A stretch of 47,854 bases of DNA from JAEUIZ01 sp046155605 (GCA_046155605.1 JBJXFQ010000087.1:1-47854); one strand, 5' to 3'; shown: positions 34,022-43,071, counted from the stretch's first letter. The notes: generated by a model not told the origin, from the sequence alone. A program made the numbers and translations.

Positions 34022-35605
34022 ATGCCCCGCATCCTCTCCTCTCGCCTTAAGGTCGGCCTCGAAGTCCACGTCGAACTCGCCACGCGCTCCAAGATGTTCT
34101 CTCGCGCGCCCAATCCCGCCGCGCCAGGTGCCGGCGACGCACCGCCCAACTCGCTCATCGATCCCACCGTCCTTGGCCTCCCCGGCGCGCTCCCCGTCAT
34201 GAACAGAGCCGCCGTAGAGATCGCCATGCTCGTCGGGATGGCGCTGGGCTGCCGGATCGCTGGCACGGCGGTCTGGGACCGCAAGGGCTACTTCTACCCC
34301 GATCTTCCCAAGGGCTACCAGATCAGCCAATACGCGCTGCCGTTGTGCGTCGACGGCCTCGTTGAAGTTCCGGCACTCGACGACCGTGGCCGCATCGATC
34401 TCGCGCACCCGGCTCATCCCGTCCGCATCATCCGCGCACACCTCGAAGAAGACGCCGGCAAACTTCTCCACGAAGCCCCGGGCGGGAGCGACGCCGCATT
34501 GGGCCCGATTACCGGCTCCATCATCGATCTCAACCGCGCCGGCACGCCGTTGCTCGAGATCGTTACCGCTCCCGATTTCACCTCCGCCGATCAGGTCGTC
34601 TCCTTCGCGCGGCTGCTGCGAGACCTCTGCCGCTTCCTCGGTGCCTCCGAGGGCGTCATGCAGAAAGGACACATCCGCTTCGAGCCCAACATCAACTCGA
34701 TCCTCACGCTCGACGACGGCCGCGAGGTCTCGACGCCCATCGTCGAAGTCAAGAATCTCAACTCCTTCAAGTCCCTCCGCGGCGCGATCGATCACGAAAC
34801 CGCCGCCCAGCCACAGCGTTGGCATGATGACGGCCAGACGTTCGCGCCGGGCACCAAACGCACCTTCGGCTGGGACGACACCCGCAACATCACCGTCCCC
34901 CAACGCGAAAAGGAAGAAGCCCACGACTACCGCTACTTCCCCGATCCCGACCTTCCGCCAGTCACGGTGGACGACGCTTGGCGCGCCGCCGTTGCCGCGC
35001 GCCTGCCCGAACTCCCGCTCCCGCGCCAGCGACGCTACATCACCGAACTGGCCCTCGCACCACAAGAGGCCGCCGCGCTCGTCGAAGAGCGACAGACCTG
35101 CGCCCTCTTTGAGGATGCGATGGCCGCGTCGATCTCCGCCGGCGTCGCGCGCGATCGCGCCGCCCGTGCCGCCGCCAATCTCCTGCTCCAGAGCGGCCTG
35201 AAACGTGCCAACGAGCGCGGCATCGCGGTCCACGATCTCGGCGTCTCCGCCGCTTCACTCGCCCAACTCATCACGCTCCGCGAGGGTGGCCGCCTCGGCT
35301 CGAACGCCGCCGACGAACTCTTCGGCATCCTCGCCGATCGCGCGGACGATCCCGCCGCGTCCTCCCCGCCCGAATCCGTCGAGACGCTCGCGCTAGCGCG
35401 TGGGCTTCTTATCGTGCGCGACGATGCGGCGCTGGACGAATGGTGCCGAACGGCAATCGCCGCCCAGCCCAAGGCCGCTGAGGATGTTCGCGCCGGCAAA
35501 CAGGCCGCCATCGGCCGGCTCGTGGGCGAAGCGATGCGAGCCAGCGCCGGCCGCGGCGACGCCGCCGCCATCCGTCAGCGGCTCGTCTCGCTTTTGTCGG
35601 GCTGA
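34022..35605 (+). CDS. gatB: Asp/Glu-tRNA(Asn/Gln) amidotransferase subunit B
   Basis: This 527-residue GatB subunit phosphorylates the misacylated tRNA carboxylate and transfers ammonia supplied by GatA. Landmarks are VGLEVHVELATRSKMFS near the start, KGYFYPDLPKGYQISQY, HLEEDAGKLLHE, DLNRAGTPLLEIVTAPDF, HIRFEPNINSILTLDDG and EEAHDYRYFPDPDLPPV. The C-terminal helical/YqeY-type domain runs to LVSLLSG. The ATG at 34022 gives the conserved N terminus; upstream in-frame codons are Arg/Ala-rich and not conserved. gatA and gatC are not in this window. The last 31 bases overlap the convergent nrdR gene. Confidence 0.96.
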   Translation: MPRILSSRLKVGLEVHVELATRSKMFSRAPNPAAPGAGDAPPNSLIDPTVLGLPGALPVMNRAAVEIAMLVGMALGCRIAGTAVWDRKGYFYPDLPKGYQISQYALPLCVDGLVEVPALDDRGRIDLAHPAHPVRIIRAHLEEDAGKLLHEAPGGSDAALGPITGSIIDLNRAGTPLLEIVTAPDFTSADQVVSFARLLRDLCRFLGASEGVMQKGHIRFEPNINSILTLDDGREVSTPIVEVKNLNSFKSLRGAIDHETAAQPQRWHDDGQTFAPGTKRTFGWDDTRNITVPQREKEEAHDYRYFPDPDLPPVTVDDAWRAAVAARLPELPLPRQRRYITELALAPQEAAALVEERQTCALFEDAMAASISAGVARDRAARAAANLLLQSGLKRANERGIAVHDLGVSAASLAQLITLREGGRLGSNAADELFGILADRADDPAASSPPESVETLALARGLLIVRDDAALDEWCRTAIAAQPKAAEDVRAGKQAAIGRLVGEAMRASAGRGDAAAIRQRLVSLLSG

Positions 35606-36099
35606 GCGCGCTCGAAGAGCGACCGCTGGTCCTTGATGTTCTTGGGCCGCTGGTTGAGTTCGTGGATCTCCGCGAGCAACTCGCCCGCCGAGCCGAGTTT
35701 GAGATACTCGCTGGCGAAGCGGATGTACGCGACCTCGTCAAGGTCGCGGAGTTTGCGCATCACGCGCTCGCCGATGACGCGGCTCTCGACCTCGCGATCG
35801 AACTCGCGGTGCAACTCCTCCTCGACCTCGTCCACGAGCCTGGCCTTGGCTTCCTCCGAGATCCTCCGCTTCCCGCACGCGATCAGCACACCCTTGAGGA
35901 TGTTCTCGCGGTTGAAGGGGACGCGCGTGCCGTCGCGCTTGATCACCACGAGCCGCGCCGTCTGCTCGACTCGCTCATAGGTGGTGAATCGCCGATCGCA
36001 GCCGAGGCACTGGCGGCGACGCCGGATCACGGCACCGCCCTCGCTCGAGCGCGAGTCGATGACCTTGTCGTCGTTGATTCCGCAATAGGGGCAGATCAC
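35575..36099 (-). CDS. nrdR: Transcriptional repressor NrdR
   Basis: This 174-residue repressor of ribonucleotide reductase genes has an N-terminal zinc ribbon with C3-x2-C6 (MICPYCG) and C31-x2-C34 (CLGCDRRFTTYER). An ATP-cone domain (about residues 49-139) contains VVIKRDGTRVPFNRENI and VASRVIGERVMRKL-type helices and ends in YIRFASEYL. It senses dATP/ATP and binds NrdR boxes, none of which is recognised here. The 20 C-terminal residues are lightly conserved. It is encoded convergently with gatB, overlapping by 31 bases. Confidence 0.96.
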   Translation of the reverse strand: MICPYCGINDDKVIDSRSSEGGAVIRRRRQCLGCDRRFTTYERVEQTARLVVIKRDGTRVPFNRENILKGVLIACGKRRISEEAKARLVDEVEEELHREFDREVESRVIGERVMRKLRDLDEVAYIRFASEYLKLGSAGELLAEIHELNQRPKNIKDQRSLFERAQPDKSETSR

Positions 36100-36172
36100 G
36101 TCACGAGTTCCCGCATGGCGCGGCCAGCATACCTGCCTCGCGCCTTCAGGGCCAGCGGAGGCGACTGGCCAC

Positions 36173-37372
36173 CTACGCCGCGACCAGCCTCAGCAGGCTC
36201 TCGAAGTGGCTCACATCGGCCCTGTCGAGTTGCTCGATGCCCAGGGCGGCGAGCACCGCGTCCGCCGGCTCGCTCCCCATGCGGAAGGAGTGGGAGAGCA
36301 GACGTTTCCCGCTCGTGTCGCGGATATAGGCCACCAGCACGCCGTCGGTCCCGCGTTCGACCTCGATCTTCTGCCCCCCGACCTCGACGCAGGTGGGCGA
36401 TGCCGATGTCTCGCGCCGGATGTCCGACGCCATCGCGTCGTCCATGGCCTCGACCAGTTGCCGATGCACCTGGTCCGTCAACCTGTCCATGTCCTTGATC
36501 GCGTCGGCGACGTCGCGGAAGACCTCGTGCAGCGCCGAGCATTCCTCGCGCGACCGCTTGATCACCGCGCCCAGGTCATCGGTACTCAGGCCCAGCGTCC
36601 GGTTCGCCATCGTGGGCAGCGGCTTCGGCTCCGTCGGCTCCTGCTTCACGTCGAGTTCGATCGCGCCGACGTAATATGCGATCCGATGCACCCACTGAAG
36701 CGGCCCGGGCGTCCCGCCGTCACCCGGCGGGTTGTGATGCCACTCGATGGGCTTGGCCAGCACCTCCGGCAACTTCCACCGGCGCACCATCGCCGACGCC
36801 ACGTCCACATGCGTGAACCGCAGGCCATCCAACTCGGCCCGGAACTGCCGGGCGGGTGGGAGTTTCTGAGCCACGATCGCCGTCATCGGCTCGCCCAGGA
36901 ATGACTGCACCAGCGGGATCCCGGAGTCGAGCATCAGGCCCGCGACGAAGGCCTCGGGCGCTACCCCCGGGCAGAGCCGCCGCGCGATCTCGGCCGCGAG
37001 GCACGCCCGAAAGACGCCCTCGCCCCAGACCCGCCGCGAGAGTTCCGCCTTGGCGTCACCCGCGGCCGCCCGGCTGAGGTAGAACCCCAGCGAGAGAGCC
37101 TTGAGTCGTTCGAGCCCCAGCAGCACGCACGCGCGCTCGAGTTTCGAGACGGGCTGCCGCTGGGCAAAGAACGCCGAGTTTGCCATTCGCAAGAGTCGGC
37201 CCGAGAGCCCCGCATCCGCCTTGATCACCGCCGCGAAGTCGCGAAGGCCCGACTTCGGGTCCGAGACCAGCGAAACAATCCGTGCCGCGACCTCCGGCTG
37301 CGTGTCGAGGCCCATCCCGGCAAGCCGCTTCTCCAGCCCCGCGCGAAGTTCCTCGACCTCAACCGATGACAT
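36173..37372 (-). CDS. HDOD-domain signalling protein
   Basis: This 399-residue protein has an HDOD domain over about residues 20-215. The family pattern is visible as LRDFAAVIKADAGLSGRLLRMANSA, VSKLERACVLLGLERLKAL, GLMLDSGIPLV and THVDVASAMVRRWKLPEVL followed by EWHHNP. HDOD proteins are degenerate relatives of HD phosphohydrolases and act in signalling, often of motility or cell cycle. The C-terminal 130 residues contain a helical segment (DVADAIKDMDRLTDQVHRQL) and a small beta-rich domain of unknown identity. The ATG at 37372 with GGAAAG upstream was preferred; an ATG six codons earlier lacks a ribosome site. Confidence 0.85.
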   Translation of the reverse strand: MSSVEVEELRAGLEKRLAGMGLDTQPEVAARIVSLVSDPKSGLRDFAAVIKADAGLSGRLLRMANSAFFAQRQPVSKLERACVLLGLERLKALSLGFYLSRAAAGDAKAELSRRVWGEGVFRACLAAEIARRLCPGVAPEAFVAGLMLDSGIPLVQSFLGEPMTAIVAQKLPPARQFRAELDGLRFTHVDVASAMVRRWKLPEVLAKPIEWHHNPPGDGGTPGPLQWVHRIAYYVGAIELDVKQEPTEPKPLPTMANRTLGLSTDDLGAVIKRSREECSALHEVFRDVADAIKDMDRLTDQVHRQLVEAMDDAMASDIRRETSASPTCVEVGGQKIEVERGTDGVLVAYIRDTSGKRLLSHSFRMGSEPADAVLAALGIEQLDRADVSHFESLLRLVAA

Positions 37373-37520
37373 ATCTTTCCGTGGCTTCATGCGGTCGCTC
37401 GCGCAAGACGGACAGCGCTCCTTGGGCTCTCGCCCTGTCCTAGGAGGCGGCACGCTCTCTTCAGCATTTCGACCGATAGCGTTGCCGTCTTGACCCCAAC
37501 GGCAACGGTCCATGCCGTTA

Positions 37521-38210
37521 TCAGGGTTGCAGTCGCGTCGCGGACCACGGCCCACCCACAAACCCCGTCGCGCCAGCCGCTGACAGTCGCCGCTCCCATC
37601 GCGCCCGATCGTGCAGTCGGCCCGATCCCGCAACCCACAACTCGACGCGATCGGCGTAGACCCGATAACCACCCCAATGCGGGGGCCGAGGAATCGCCGC
37701 CGTGCCCTCTACGACTTCCGTCACGCCAAATCGCGCGACCGCATCCGCGACCTTCTGTTCAAGCGCCTCCCGCGATTCGATCGGCTCGCTCTGGTCGCTG
37801 GCCCACGCCCCGACCCGACGCTCGATGGCGCGGGTCTGAAAGTACGCGTCGCTCTCCTCGCTTGGCGATTTGACGACCACGCCCTCGATCCGCGCCTGCA
37901 GATCAAGCGCGTCCCAGTGAAAGACCACCGCCGCGCGGGGGTTGGCACTCAGCGCCCGGCCCTTGCGGCTGCGGTAGTTGGTGTGGAAGACCAGAAAGCC
38001 CGCGCCGGCATCGATCGACTTGCAGAGCACGATGCGGGCGGAAGGTCGGCCGTCGGGGTCCACTGTTGCCAGCGTCATCGCGTTCGGATTCGGTTGCTGC
38101 GCGCGCCGATGTGCCTCGTCAAACCACGAGATCAGCGTCGGCATGGGGTCGGCCGGCAGGGGTTCCGGAAGCGTCCGCTCGCCGCTGGTTGCCATGTCGA
38201 GGATGCCCAT
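37521..38210 (-). CDS. pdxH: Pyridoxamine 5'-phosphate oxidase
   Basis: This 229-residue FMN enzyme oxidises pyridoxine or pyridoxamine 5'-phosphate to pyridoxal phosphate. Conserved parts are NAMTLATVDPDGRPSARIVLCK, FLVFHTNYRSRKGRALSANPRAAVVFHW, QARIEGVVVKSPSEESDAYF, and the C-terminal dimerisation box PPHWGGYRVYADRVELW with RLHDRARWER. All substrate and FMN segments appear present. Its start is 53 bases from the end of the DUF481 gene, and the spacing to the HDOD gene downstream (148 bases) suggests separate transcription. Confidence 0.96.
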   Translation of the reverse strand: MGILDMATSGERTLPEPLPADPMPTLISWFDEAHRRAQQPNPNAMTLATVDPDGRPSARIVLCKSIDAGAGFLVFHTNYRSRKGRALSANPRAAVVFHWDALDLQARIEGVVVKSPSEESDAYFQTRAIERRVGAWASDQSEPIESREALEQKVADAVARFGVTEVVEGTAAIPRPPHWGGYRVYADRVELWVAGSGRLHDRARWERRLSAAGATGFVGGPWSATRLQP

Positions 38211-38263
38211 CGAGCAAGGCTAGGCGGTGGGAGCATCGGCCAGCGGCGCTGCCATCCGCTCCG

Positions 38264-39034
38264 CTAAAACGCCCACGACAGCAGCGCGAAGTACTCGAAA
38301 TCGTTGCGGCTGCGGCCCGGGCCTGGCGAGGCGTCGTAGCGATCCTCGACGCCCAGTTTCAGCGTCAGTTTGTTCTTGGGATCGACGAGGTACTCGTACC
38401 CCGCCTTGGCCACGACGCGATAGTCCGGCCATTCAATCAGGTCCGGGTAGTAGTCGGCGGTAAAGAAGATCTTCTGGCGATCGTCGAACTTGTGCGTGAA
38501 GTCGATCCCCAGAATGCCCTCAGGATGGATGCGGTTGTCGCGCCCGCCGAACTCGCGGAAGGCCCCAATACCCACGCGACCCACGAGCAGGGTCGTGTCG
38601 TTCTCGATGAAGGCGTAGCCGATGCCGACCCCGGCGCTCAGGCGATGGTCCCAATCCTGGAAGTCGTCGTACTCATACACGGCCTGCGCAAACGCCCGCC
38701 ACGGCGAGCCCTTCTCAAAGATCCAGTCGTTGCGGCCGTTGATCTCGAAGCGGTTGCTCGTCACGTCGCCCTCGCGCGTCGCGCGGGTGTACACAGCGCC
38801 GAACTTCGTGACCATCAGGTCGGTCTTCCGCTCGGTGGCGGCACCAGCGCGAAAGTTGAAGTTCTCCGAGTTGCCCGAAGCCCCGTTGAGGCCGAGTTGG
38901 AAACTTCCGGCCCACCCGTCCCAGAACGAATCGGGTTGCGGAGCGGGTGGGGGTGCAGCGGGCGCGGCGGCGTCTTGCGCGGACGCCGCCGAGACGCCGG
39001 CGAGCATGGTGATGACCGAGGCCAGGTGACGCAT
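38264..39034 (-). CDS. DUF481 (YdiY-like) outer-membrane protein
   Basis: This 256-residue protein has a signal peptide (MRHLASVITMLAGVSAASAQ) and a Pro/Ala-rich spacer. A beta-rich domain of the DUF481 family then follows: GSFQLGLNGASGNSENFNFRAG, DWIFEKGSPWRAFAQAVYEYDDFQDWDHRLSAG, ending in aromatic FEYFALLSWAF. Alternating hydrophobic strands and a C-terminal Phe indicate an outer-membrane beta-barrel. The family is sometimes salt-induced, and its neighbour mscL is an osmotic safety valve, so a shared osmotic context is conceivable but unproven. Confidence 0.88.
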   Translation of the reverse strand: MRHLASVITMLAGVSAASAQDAAAPAAPPPAPQPDSFWDGWAGSFQLGLNGASGNSENFNFRAGAATERKTDLMVTKFGAVYTRATREGDVTSNRFEINGRNDWIFEKGSPWRAFAQAVYEYDDFQDWDHRLSAGVGIGYAFIENDTTLLVGRVGIGAFREFGGRDNRIHPEGILGIDFTHKFDDRQKIFFTADYYPDLIEWPDYRVVAKAGYEYLVDPKNKLTLKLGVEDRYDASPGPGRSRNDFEYFALLSWAF

Positions 39035-39091
39035 GACACGTTCCTTTCTGGGCGTGGGATAATGTGGATCGGTGGAGGCGGTGAGGGATGC

Positions 39092-39115
39092 GGGACAGAG
39101 GGACAGAGGGACAGA
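39092..39115. repeat. Three tandem 8-base repeats GGGACAGA
   Basis: Three perfect copies of GGGACAGA sit in the 133-base gap between mscL and the DUF481 gene. The array is short and could be a slippage tract. Confidence 0.6.
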
Positions 39116-39167
39116 GATGCGGCGTAAGCCGCGTGACAGAACGCGAACCCAGGGCCGACGCTCCGCG

Positions 39168-39581
39168 TTACCGCTTCTTCAGCGCGTCGCGAATCTCGGT
39201 GAGCAGCAGCACCTCGGCGGTCGGTCCCGGAGGCGGTGCCGCCGCGGCTTCCTTCTCGAAACGCTTCTTCGCCGTGTTCATCAGTTTGATGATGATGAAA
39301 ATGCAGAACGCCAGGATGAGGAAGTTGATGACGATCGTGATGAAACTGCCGTAGTTCAGAAAGTTGTCGGCGGAAGCCGGGTCCGTGGGATCCTTGGCCT
39401 TCAGCAGCAACTTCATCGCCGAGAAGTCCGCCTTGCCGGCGAGCCCGACGATCGGCATGATGATGTCCTTGATCATCGAGTTGACAATGGTGCCAAACGC
39501 ACCCCCGATGATCACGCCCACGGCCAGATCGACCACATTGCCCTTAAGCGCGAACTCACGAAACTCTTTGATGAAGCCCAT
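39168..39581 (-). CDS. mscL: Large-conductance mechanosensitive channel MscL
   Basis: This 137-residue channel opens on hypo-osmotic shock. The N terminus MGFIKEFREFALKGNVVDLAVGV with IIGGAFGTIVNSMIKDIIMP forms the S1/TM1 gate region. A periplasmic loop follows, then TM2 (ITIVINFLILAFCIFIIIK) and the cytoplasmic helix with PTAEVLLLTEIRDALKK. All features agree with the family, and the length is normal. The upstream 261-base gap holds the presumed promoter and a hairpin at 39781. Confidence 0.97.
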   Translation of the reverse strand: MGFIKEFREFALKGNVVDLAVGVIIGGAFGTIVNSMIKDIIMPIVGLAGKADFSAMKLLLKAKDPTDPASADNFLNYGSFITIVINFLILAFCIFIIIKLMNTAKKRFEKEAAAAPPPGPTAEVLLLTEIRDALKKR

Positions 39582-39780
39582 CGATCACCTCTGCCCCGTT
39601 GAGGGCGAAAGGCGCGCTCCACAAACGGAGTCACGCCGCAGCCCGGCCGCCTGTTTACCTTCTCTCGGGCTCGCGCGAATCCCGTGGATTCCTGCATCCG
39701 TGGCGCGGCGGGTATGAATACCCGCGGACGTACAACGTCTCCCGAGGGCTCCTAAGATAGCGAACGACTGCCGCCTGTCA

Positions 39781-39818
39781 AGTCGGAACCCATGAGGCAA
39801 AACCCTTATGAGCCGACT
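39781..39818. repeat. Imperfect hairpin between DUF418 gene and mscL
   Basis: The outer arms AGTCGG (39781-39786) and CCGACT (39813-39818) are perfect. Inner arms CATGAGG (39791-39797) and CCTTATG (39804-39810) pair with one wobble around the loop CAAAAC. It lies 25 bases downstream of the DUF418 stop on the minus strand but has no U-tract, so attenuation, a Rho-independent-like stop or mRNA 3'-end protection are all possible. Confidence 0.45.
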
Positions 39819-39842
39819 GTCATGCGTGCCACGGGCAATCCG

Positions 39843-41162
39843 TCACGATGGGTCGAGGCGCATCGGCTGCCGCCGGCCGTACGAGATCGTGCGCCAGAGC
39901 CACTCGGCGGGACCGAACCGGAACCGCGCGGTCCACCACGGGCTCCATGCCAGTTGCAGCGCCCACACGCCGAAAACGAACAGGGCAAGCGTCCCGCGCT
40001 CGAACTCGCCAAACATACCCAGCCCCCAGCCGTAGAAGATGAACGTGCAGATCAGCGATTGGGCGAGGTAGTTCGTCAGCGGAATGCGCCCGACGGCCGC
40101 GAGCCGCGCCAGCACCGATCTCAACCATCCACGCCGCCACGCGAGCATGATGAGCGAGATGTAGCCGAGCGACACGAGCACACTGCCCACATAGTTGAAG
40201 TGCATTCCCACCAAGTACGCGTGCGGGATATCAAACCGCGTGCGCAACAGGTCGTACGCGCCCACCGCGACCAGCGGCATGCCGATCCCCAACCCCGCAA
40301 GCGCCATCCGGACATAGAACCGGTCCGTGCGCTCCGCCGAGAAGACGCGCGACTTCATCAGCGCCATCCCCAACAGCATGCACCCCGTGATCCGCCAGCA
40401 CATCATGGTCAGAAAGATGAACGTCTGCATGAAGAACGAGTGCATGGCATTCTCGCGCAGTGCCGAGAGCGCCGAGCCCGAGATCGCCGCCACCTCGCGG
40501 CTGATCTCCTCGGACGATGGCTTGATTCCCGCCTCGATCCCCGTCCATGTCTCGCGCATGCTGCTCTGGAGATCGCTGGGCGTCCCGCCGGCGGCGATGA
40601 TCTCCTGCGCCTGCCGGGCCTGCTCTCGGGCGTAGCCGAAGAAGGCCCCCGATGTGATGCTGAAGACCATCGTGACGCCCATCAGCACCACGCCGAGGAC
40701 GATGAGCCGCGACGGTCGCACGTTGCGCAGCGGATACAACACGAGCCCGCAGAGCGAGTACGCCACAAGGATGTCGCCGTACCACAGCAGATATGCGTGC
40801 AGCATGCCGATCACAAAGAGAACCAGCAGCCGGCGGTAGTAGAGCCCAGCAAAGCCGTCGAGCCGCCCCGACGCCGGATCGGACGCACGCCGCCCGATCA
40901 GCACCAGCCCGGCGCCGAAGAGCATCGAAAAGATCGTCATCATCTTCAGGTCAAAGAACTGGTGCGTGATCAGCCACCAGGCATAGTTCCAGCCCGTCAG
41001 CGAGCCGCCATACTCCGATGCCGACATCGGGTCCATATAGGCGGCCATCGGCAGCGCAAACGCGCCGATGTTCATGGCCAGGATGCCCAGCACCGCCACG
41101 CCGCGAAGGGCGTCCACGGCACCGAGGCGTTCGTGCGGTGCGACAGGCGTTGCAGTCGTCAT
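39843..41162 (-). CDS. DUF418 domain membrane protein
   Basis: This 439-residue polytopic membrane protein belongs to the DUF418/YeiB group. It starts MTTATPVAPHERLGAVDALRGVAVLGIL, with the typical RLxxvDalRGvAvLGIl opening, contains about nine hydrophobic helices and ends with the DUF418 block GRIPLTNYLAQSLICTFIFYG and WSPWWTARFRFGPAEWLWRT. Related acyltransferase-like membrane proteins suggest a possible acyl or lipid modification role, not proven. The frame remains open about 680 codons upstream across the gltX region, which is an artefact of base composition. The ATG at 41162 is the family start. It is divergent from gltX by 99 bases. Confidence 0.9.
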   Translation of the reverse strand: MTTATPVAPHERLGAVDALRGVAVLGILAMNIGAFALPMAAYMDPMSASEYGGSLTGWNYAWWLITHQFFDLKMMTIFSMLFGAGLVLIGRRASDPASGRLDGFAGLYYRRLLVLFVIGMLHAYLLWYGDILVAYSLCGLVLYPLRNVRPSRLIVLGVVLMGVTMVFSITSGAFFGYAREQARQAQEIIAAGGTPSDLQSSMRETWTGIEAGIKPSSEEISREVAAISGSALSALRENAMHSFFMQTFIFLTMMCWRITGCMLLGMALMKSRVFSAERTDRFYVRMALAGLGIGMPLVAVGAYDLLRTRFDIPHAYLVGMHFNYVGSVLVSLGYISLIMLAWRRGWLRSVLARLAAVGRIPLTNYLAQSLICTFIFYGWGLGMFGEFERGTLALFVFGVWALQLAWSPWWTARFRFGPAEWLWRTISYGRRQPMRLDPS

Positions 41163-41261
41163 GCGATACTCCCGGGTGATCGGCGCGCGGGCGTCCAGAC
41201 GGCCATTGTTGGGGGCACGACACGCCGGGTTTCGTCCACGACCTGCCGTAGACTTCGCCCC

Positions 41262-42998
41262 ATGACCGTCGTCACCCGCTTCGCGCCCTCGCCCACCGGC
41301 CACCTCCACATCGGCGGCGCCCGAAGCGCCCTCTTCTGCTGGGCATACGCCAAGAAGCAGGGCGGGCGTTTCATGATCCGCATCGAGGACACCGATCAGG
41401 CACGTTCCTCCGACGAATCCGCGCGAGGCATCCTCGAAGACCTCGCCTGGCTGGGGATCGAGTGGGATGACGGGCCGGTACTCCGCCTGGGCAACCGCGC
41501 CATCGGGGCCGATTCGCGCCCCGTCGGTCCTTATTTCCAGGCGCAGCGGCTTCCTATCTATAACGCGTACGTTGAGGACCTCTGCCGACGCGGCATCGCG
41601 TACCCGGCCTTCGAGAACACTGACGACCTCGAGGTCAAACGCAAGGCCGCCGTCGCCGCCAAGAGGACCTACCGCTACGAGCGACCCGGCGATGTCGTGC
41701 CTGGCGCGCCGAACGAGGCTCGCTGGCAGCGAGCCCAGCGAGGCGAGCCCCACGTCATCCGCTTTGTCGCGCCGCACGAAGCGATCGTCGTGCCGGATCA
41801 GGTACTCGGCGACGTCAAGATCGCCGCTGGCGAACTCGACGACTTCGTCCTGCGGAAGGCCGACGGCTTCCCGACCTACCACTTCGCCGTCGTCATCGAC
41901 GACGAACTGATGGGCGTGACCCATGTCATGCGCGCGCAGGAGCACCTGGCCAACACGCCGCGGCACGTCGCCATGCAGCGCTACTTCAAACGACTCGACA
42001 CGGGCGAGAGCTTCAAGACGCCCGTCTACGCGCATATGCCGCTCATCTTTAATAACGATGGCTCGAAGATGAGCAAGCGAGACAAGGCCAAGGCCGCTCG
42101 AAAGGCCGCCAAGGACGCGATCGCCAAGGGCGCGTTGGCCGTGGCGCTCGCCGTCGCCACCGGCCTCGACCCCGCAACGCTCGACCAGTTTCTCGCGGGC
42201 GACAACGACAGCCTCGACGTCGCGCAGTCGCTCGGTGCGCACCTCAAAGTTCCCCTGCCGGAGGTCGAGATCTGGGACTTCCGCCAGAGCGGCTACCTGC
42301 CCGAGTCCATCATCAACTTCATCTCCCTGCTGGGCTGGAACCCGGGCATGAAACTGCCCGACGGCAAGGACCTCGAGAAGTTCGATCGGGATTTCCTTGC
42401 CGAGCACTTCTCGATCGATCGCATTGGCCGGACGAACGCGAAGTTCGACCGCGCCAAACTGCTCTCGTTCAACGCCGACGCGATCGCCGCGCTCCCCGAC
42501 GACGAGTTCGCCCGGCGCTGGCTCGCCTGGCTCGCCGAGTACGAGCCCGATGCGCACGCCCGTCTCGCGGCCTCGATCGGCGCGGGCGTGACGCCGCGAT
42601 TGCTCATGCTCACGCGAGCGCTCAAGCCCCGCGCCAAGACCTTTCGCGACGCGCTCCGCCCCGCCGCGTTCATCCTCGTCCGCGATGATGAGTACGCCTT
42701 CGACCCCGCCGCGGTGGAGAAGAACCTGCGCGCCAACAACGGCGCGGGCCTCACCTTGCTCACCGAGGCTCGCGCCCGCCTCGGAACCCATGTCGACTGG
42801 GATGCCGCCGCGCTCAACACGCTCATCGAGGGGCTCGCAAAGGAGTGCGGCCTGCCCAACGCCAGCCCGATCGCCCAGCCGCTCCGTGTCGCCCTGACCG
42901 GTGCCGCGATTAGTCCCGGGCTGGGCGAGACGCTGGCGATTCTGGGACGTGAGTCGTCGCTTCGCCGCATCGATCGGTGTGTGGCGGAGGTGAGGTAG
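41262..42998 (+). CDS. gltX: Glutamate-tRNA ligase with a long insertion after KMSKR
   Basis: This 578-residue class I synthetase begins VTRFAPSPTGHLHIGGARSAL (HIGH motif) and carries FMIRIEDTDQARS, FAVVIDDELMGVTHVMRAQEHL and the KMSKRD loop near residue 269. It continues ESIINFISLLGWNPG and anticodon-binding-domain segments. It is about 80-100 residues longer than the usual 470-490. Much of this is an insertion of roughly 65-70 residues directly after KMSKRD, beginning as a Lys/Ala-rich helix (AKAARKAAKDAIAKGALAVA). It ends before RQSGYLPESI. The insert sits next to the catalytic loop and may contact tRNA. The ATG at 41262 starts the conserved region. Confidence 0.96.
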   Translation: MTVVTRFAPSPTGHLHIGGARSALFCWAYAKKQGGRFMIRIEDTDQARSSDESARGILEDLAWLGIEWDDGPVLRLGNRAIGADSRPVGPYFQAQRLPIYNAYVEDLCRRGIAYPAFENTDDLEVKRKAAVAAKRTYRYERPGDVVPGAPNEARWQRAQRGEPHVIRFVAPHEAIVVPDQVLGDVKIAAGELDDFVLRKADGFPTYHFAVVIDDELMGVTHVMRAQEHLANTPRHVAMQRYFKRLDTGESFKTPVYAHMPLIFNNDGSKMSKRDKAKAARKAAKDAIAKGALAVALAVATGLDPATLDQFLAGDNDSLDVAQSLGAHLKVPLPEVEIWDFRQSGYLPESIINFISLLGWNPGMKLPDGKDLEKFDRDFLAEHFSIDRIGRTNAKFDRAKLLSFNADAIAALPDDEFARRWLAWLAEYEPDAHARLAASIGAGVTPRLLMLTRALKPRAKTFRDALRPAAFILVRDDEYAFDPAAVEKNLRANNGAGLTLLTEARARLGTHVDWDAAALNTLIEGLAKECGLPNASPIAQPLRVALTGAAISPGLGETLAILGRESSLRRIDRCVAEVR

Positions 42999-43033
42999 CG
43001 GGGTTGTTCTGCTGTGATGTTTCGAACTGTTCC

Positions 43034-43060
43034 GTCGCCACTGCCGGGGCGACTTTGTTT
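43034..43060 (+). terminator. Terminator after gltX
   Basis: GTCGCC (43034-43039) pairs with GGCGAC (43048-43053); the 8-base loop ACTGCCGG follows and the stem is followed by TTTGTTT. It lies 36 bases after the gltX stop. Confidence 0.75.
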
Positions 43061-43071
43061 GGGCCTGCGTT

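Noticed and set aside
36150..36170. GGCCAG/CTGGCC inverted repeat between nrdR and the HDOD gene
   Set aside because: The stem is only 6 bases and no U-tract follows on either strand, so it was not called a terminator.
39092..39115. GGGACAGA triplicate as a regulatory array
   Set aside because: It is only 24 bases long with no neighbouring motif; recorded as a simple tandem repeat only.
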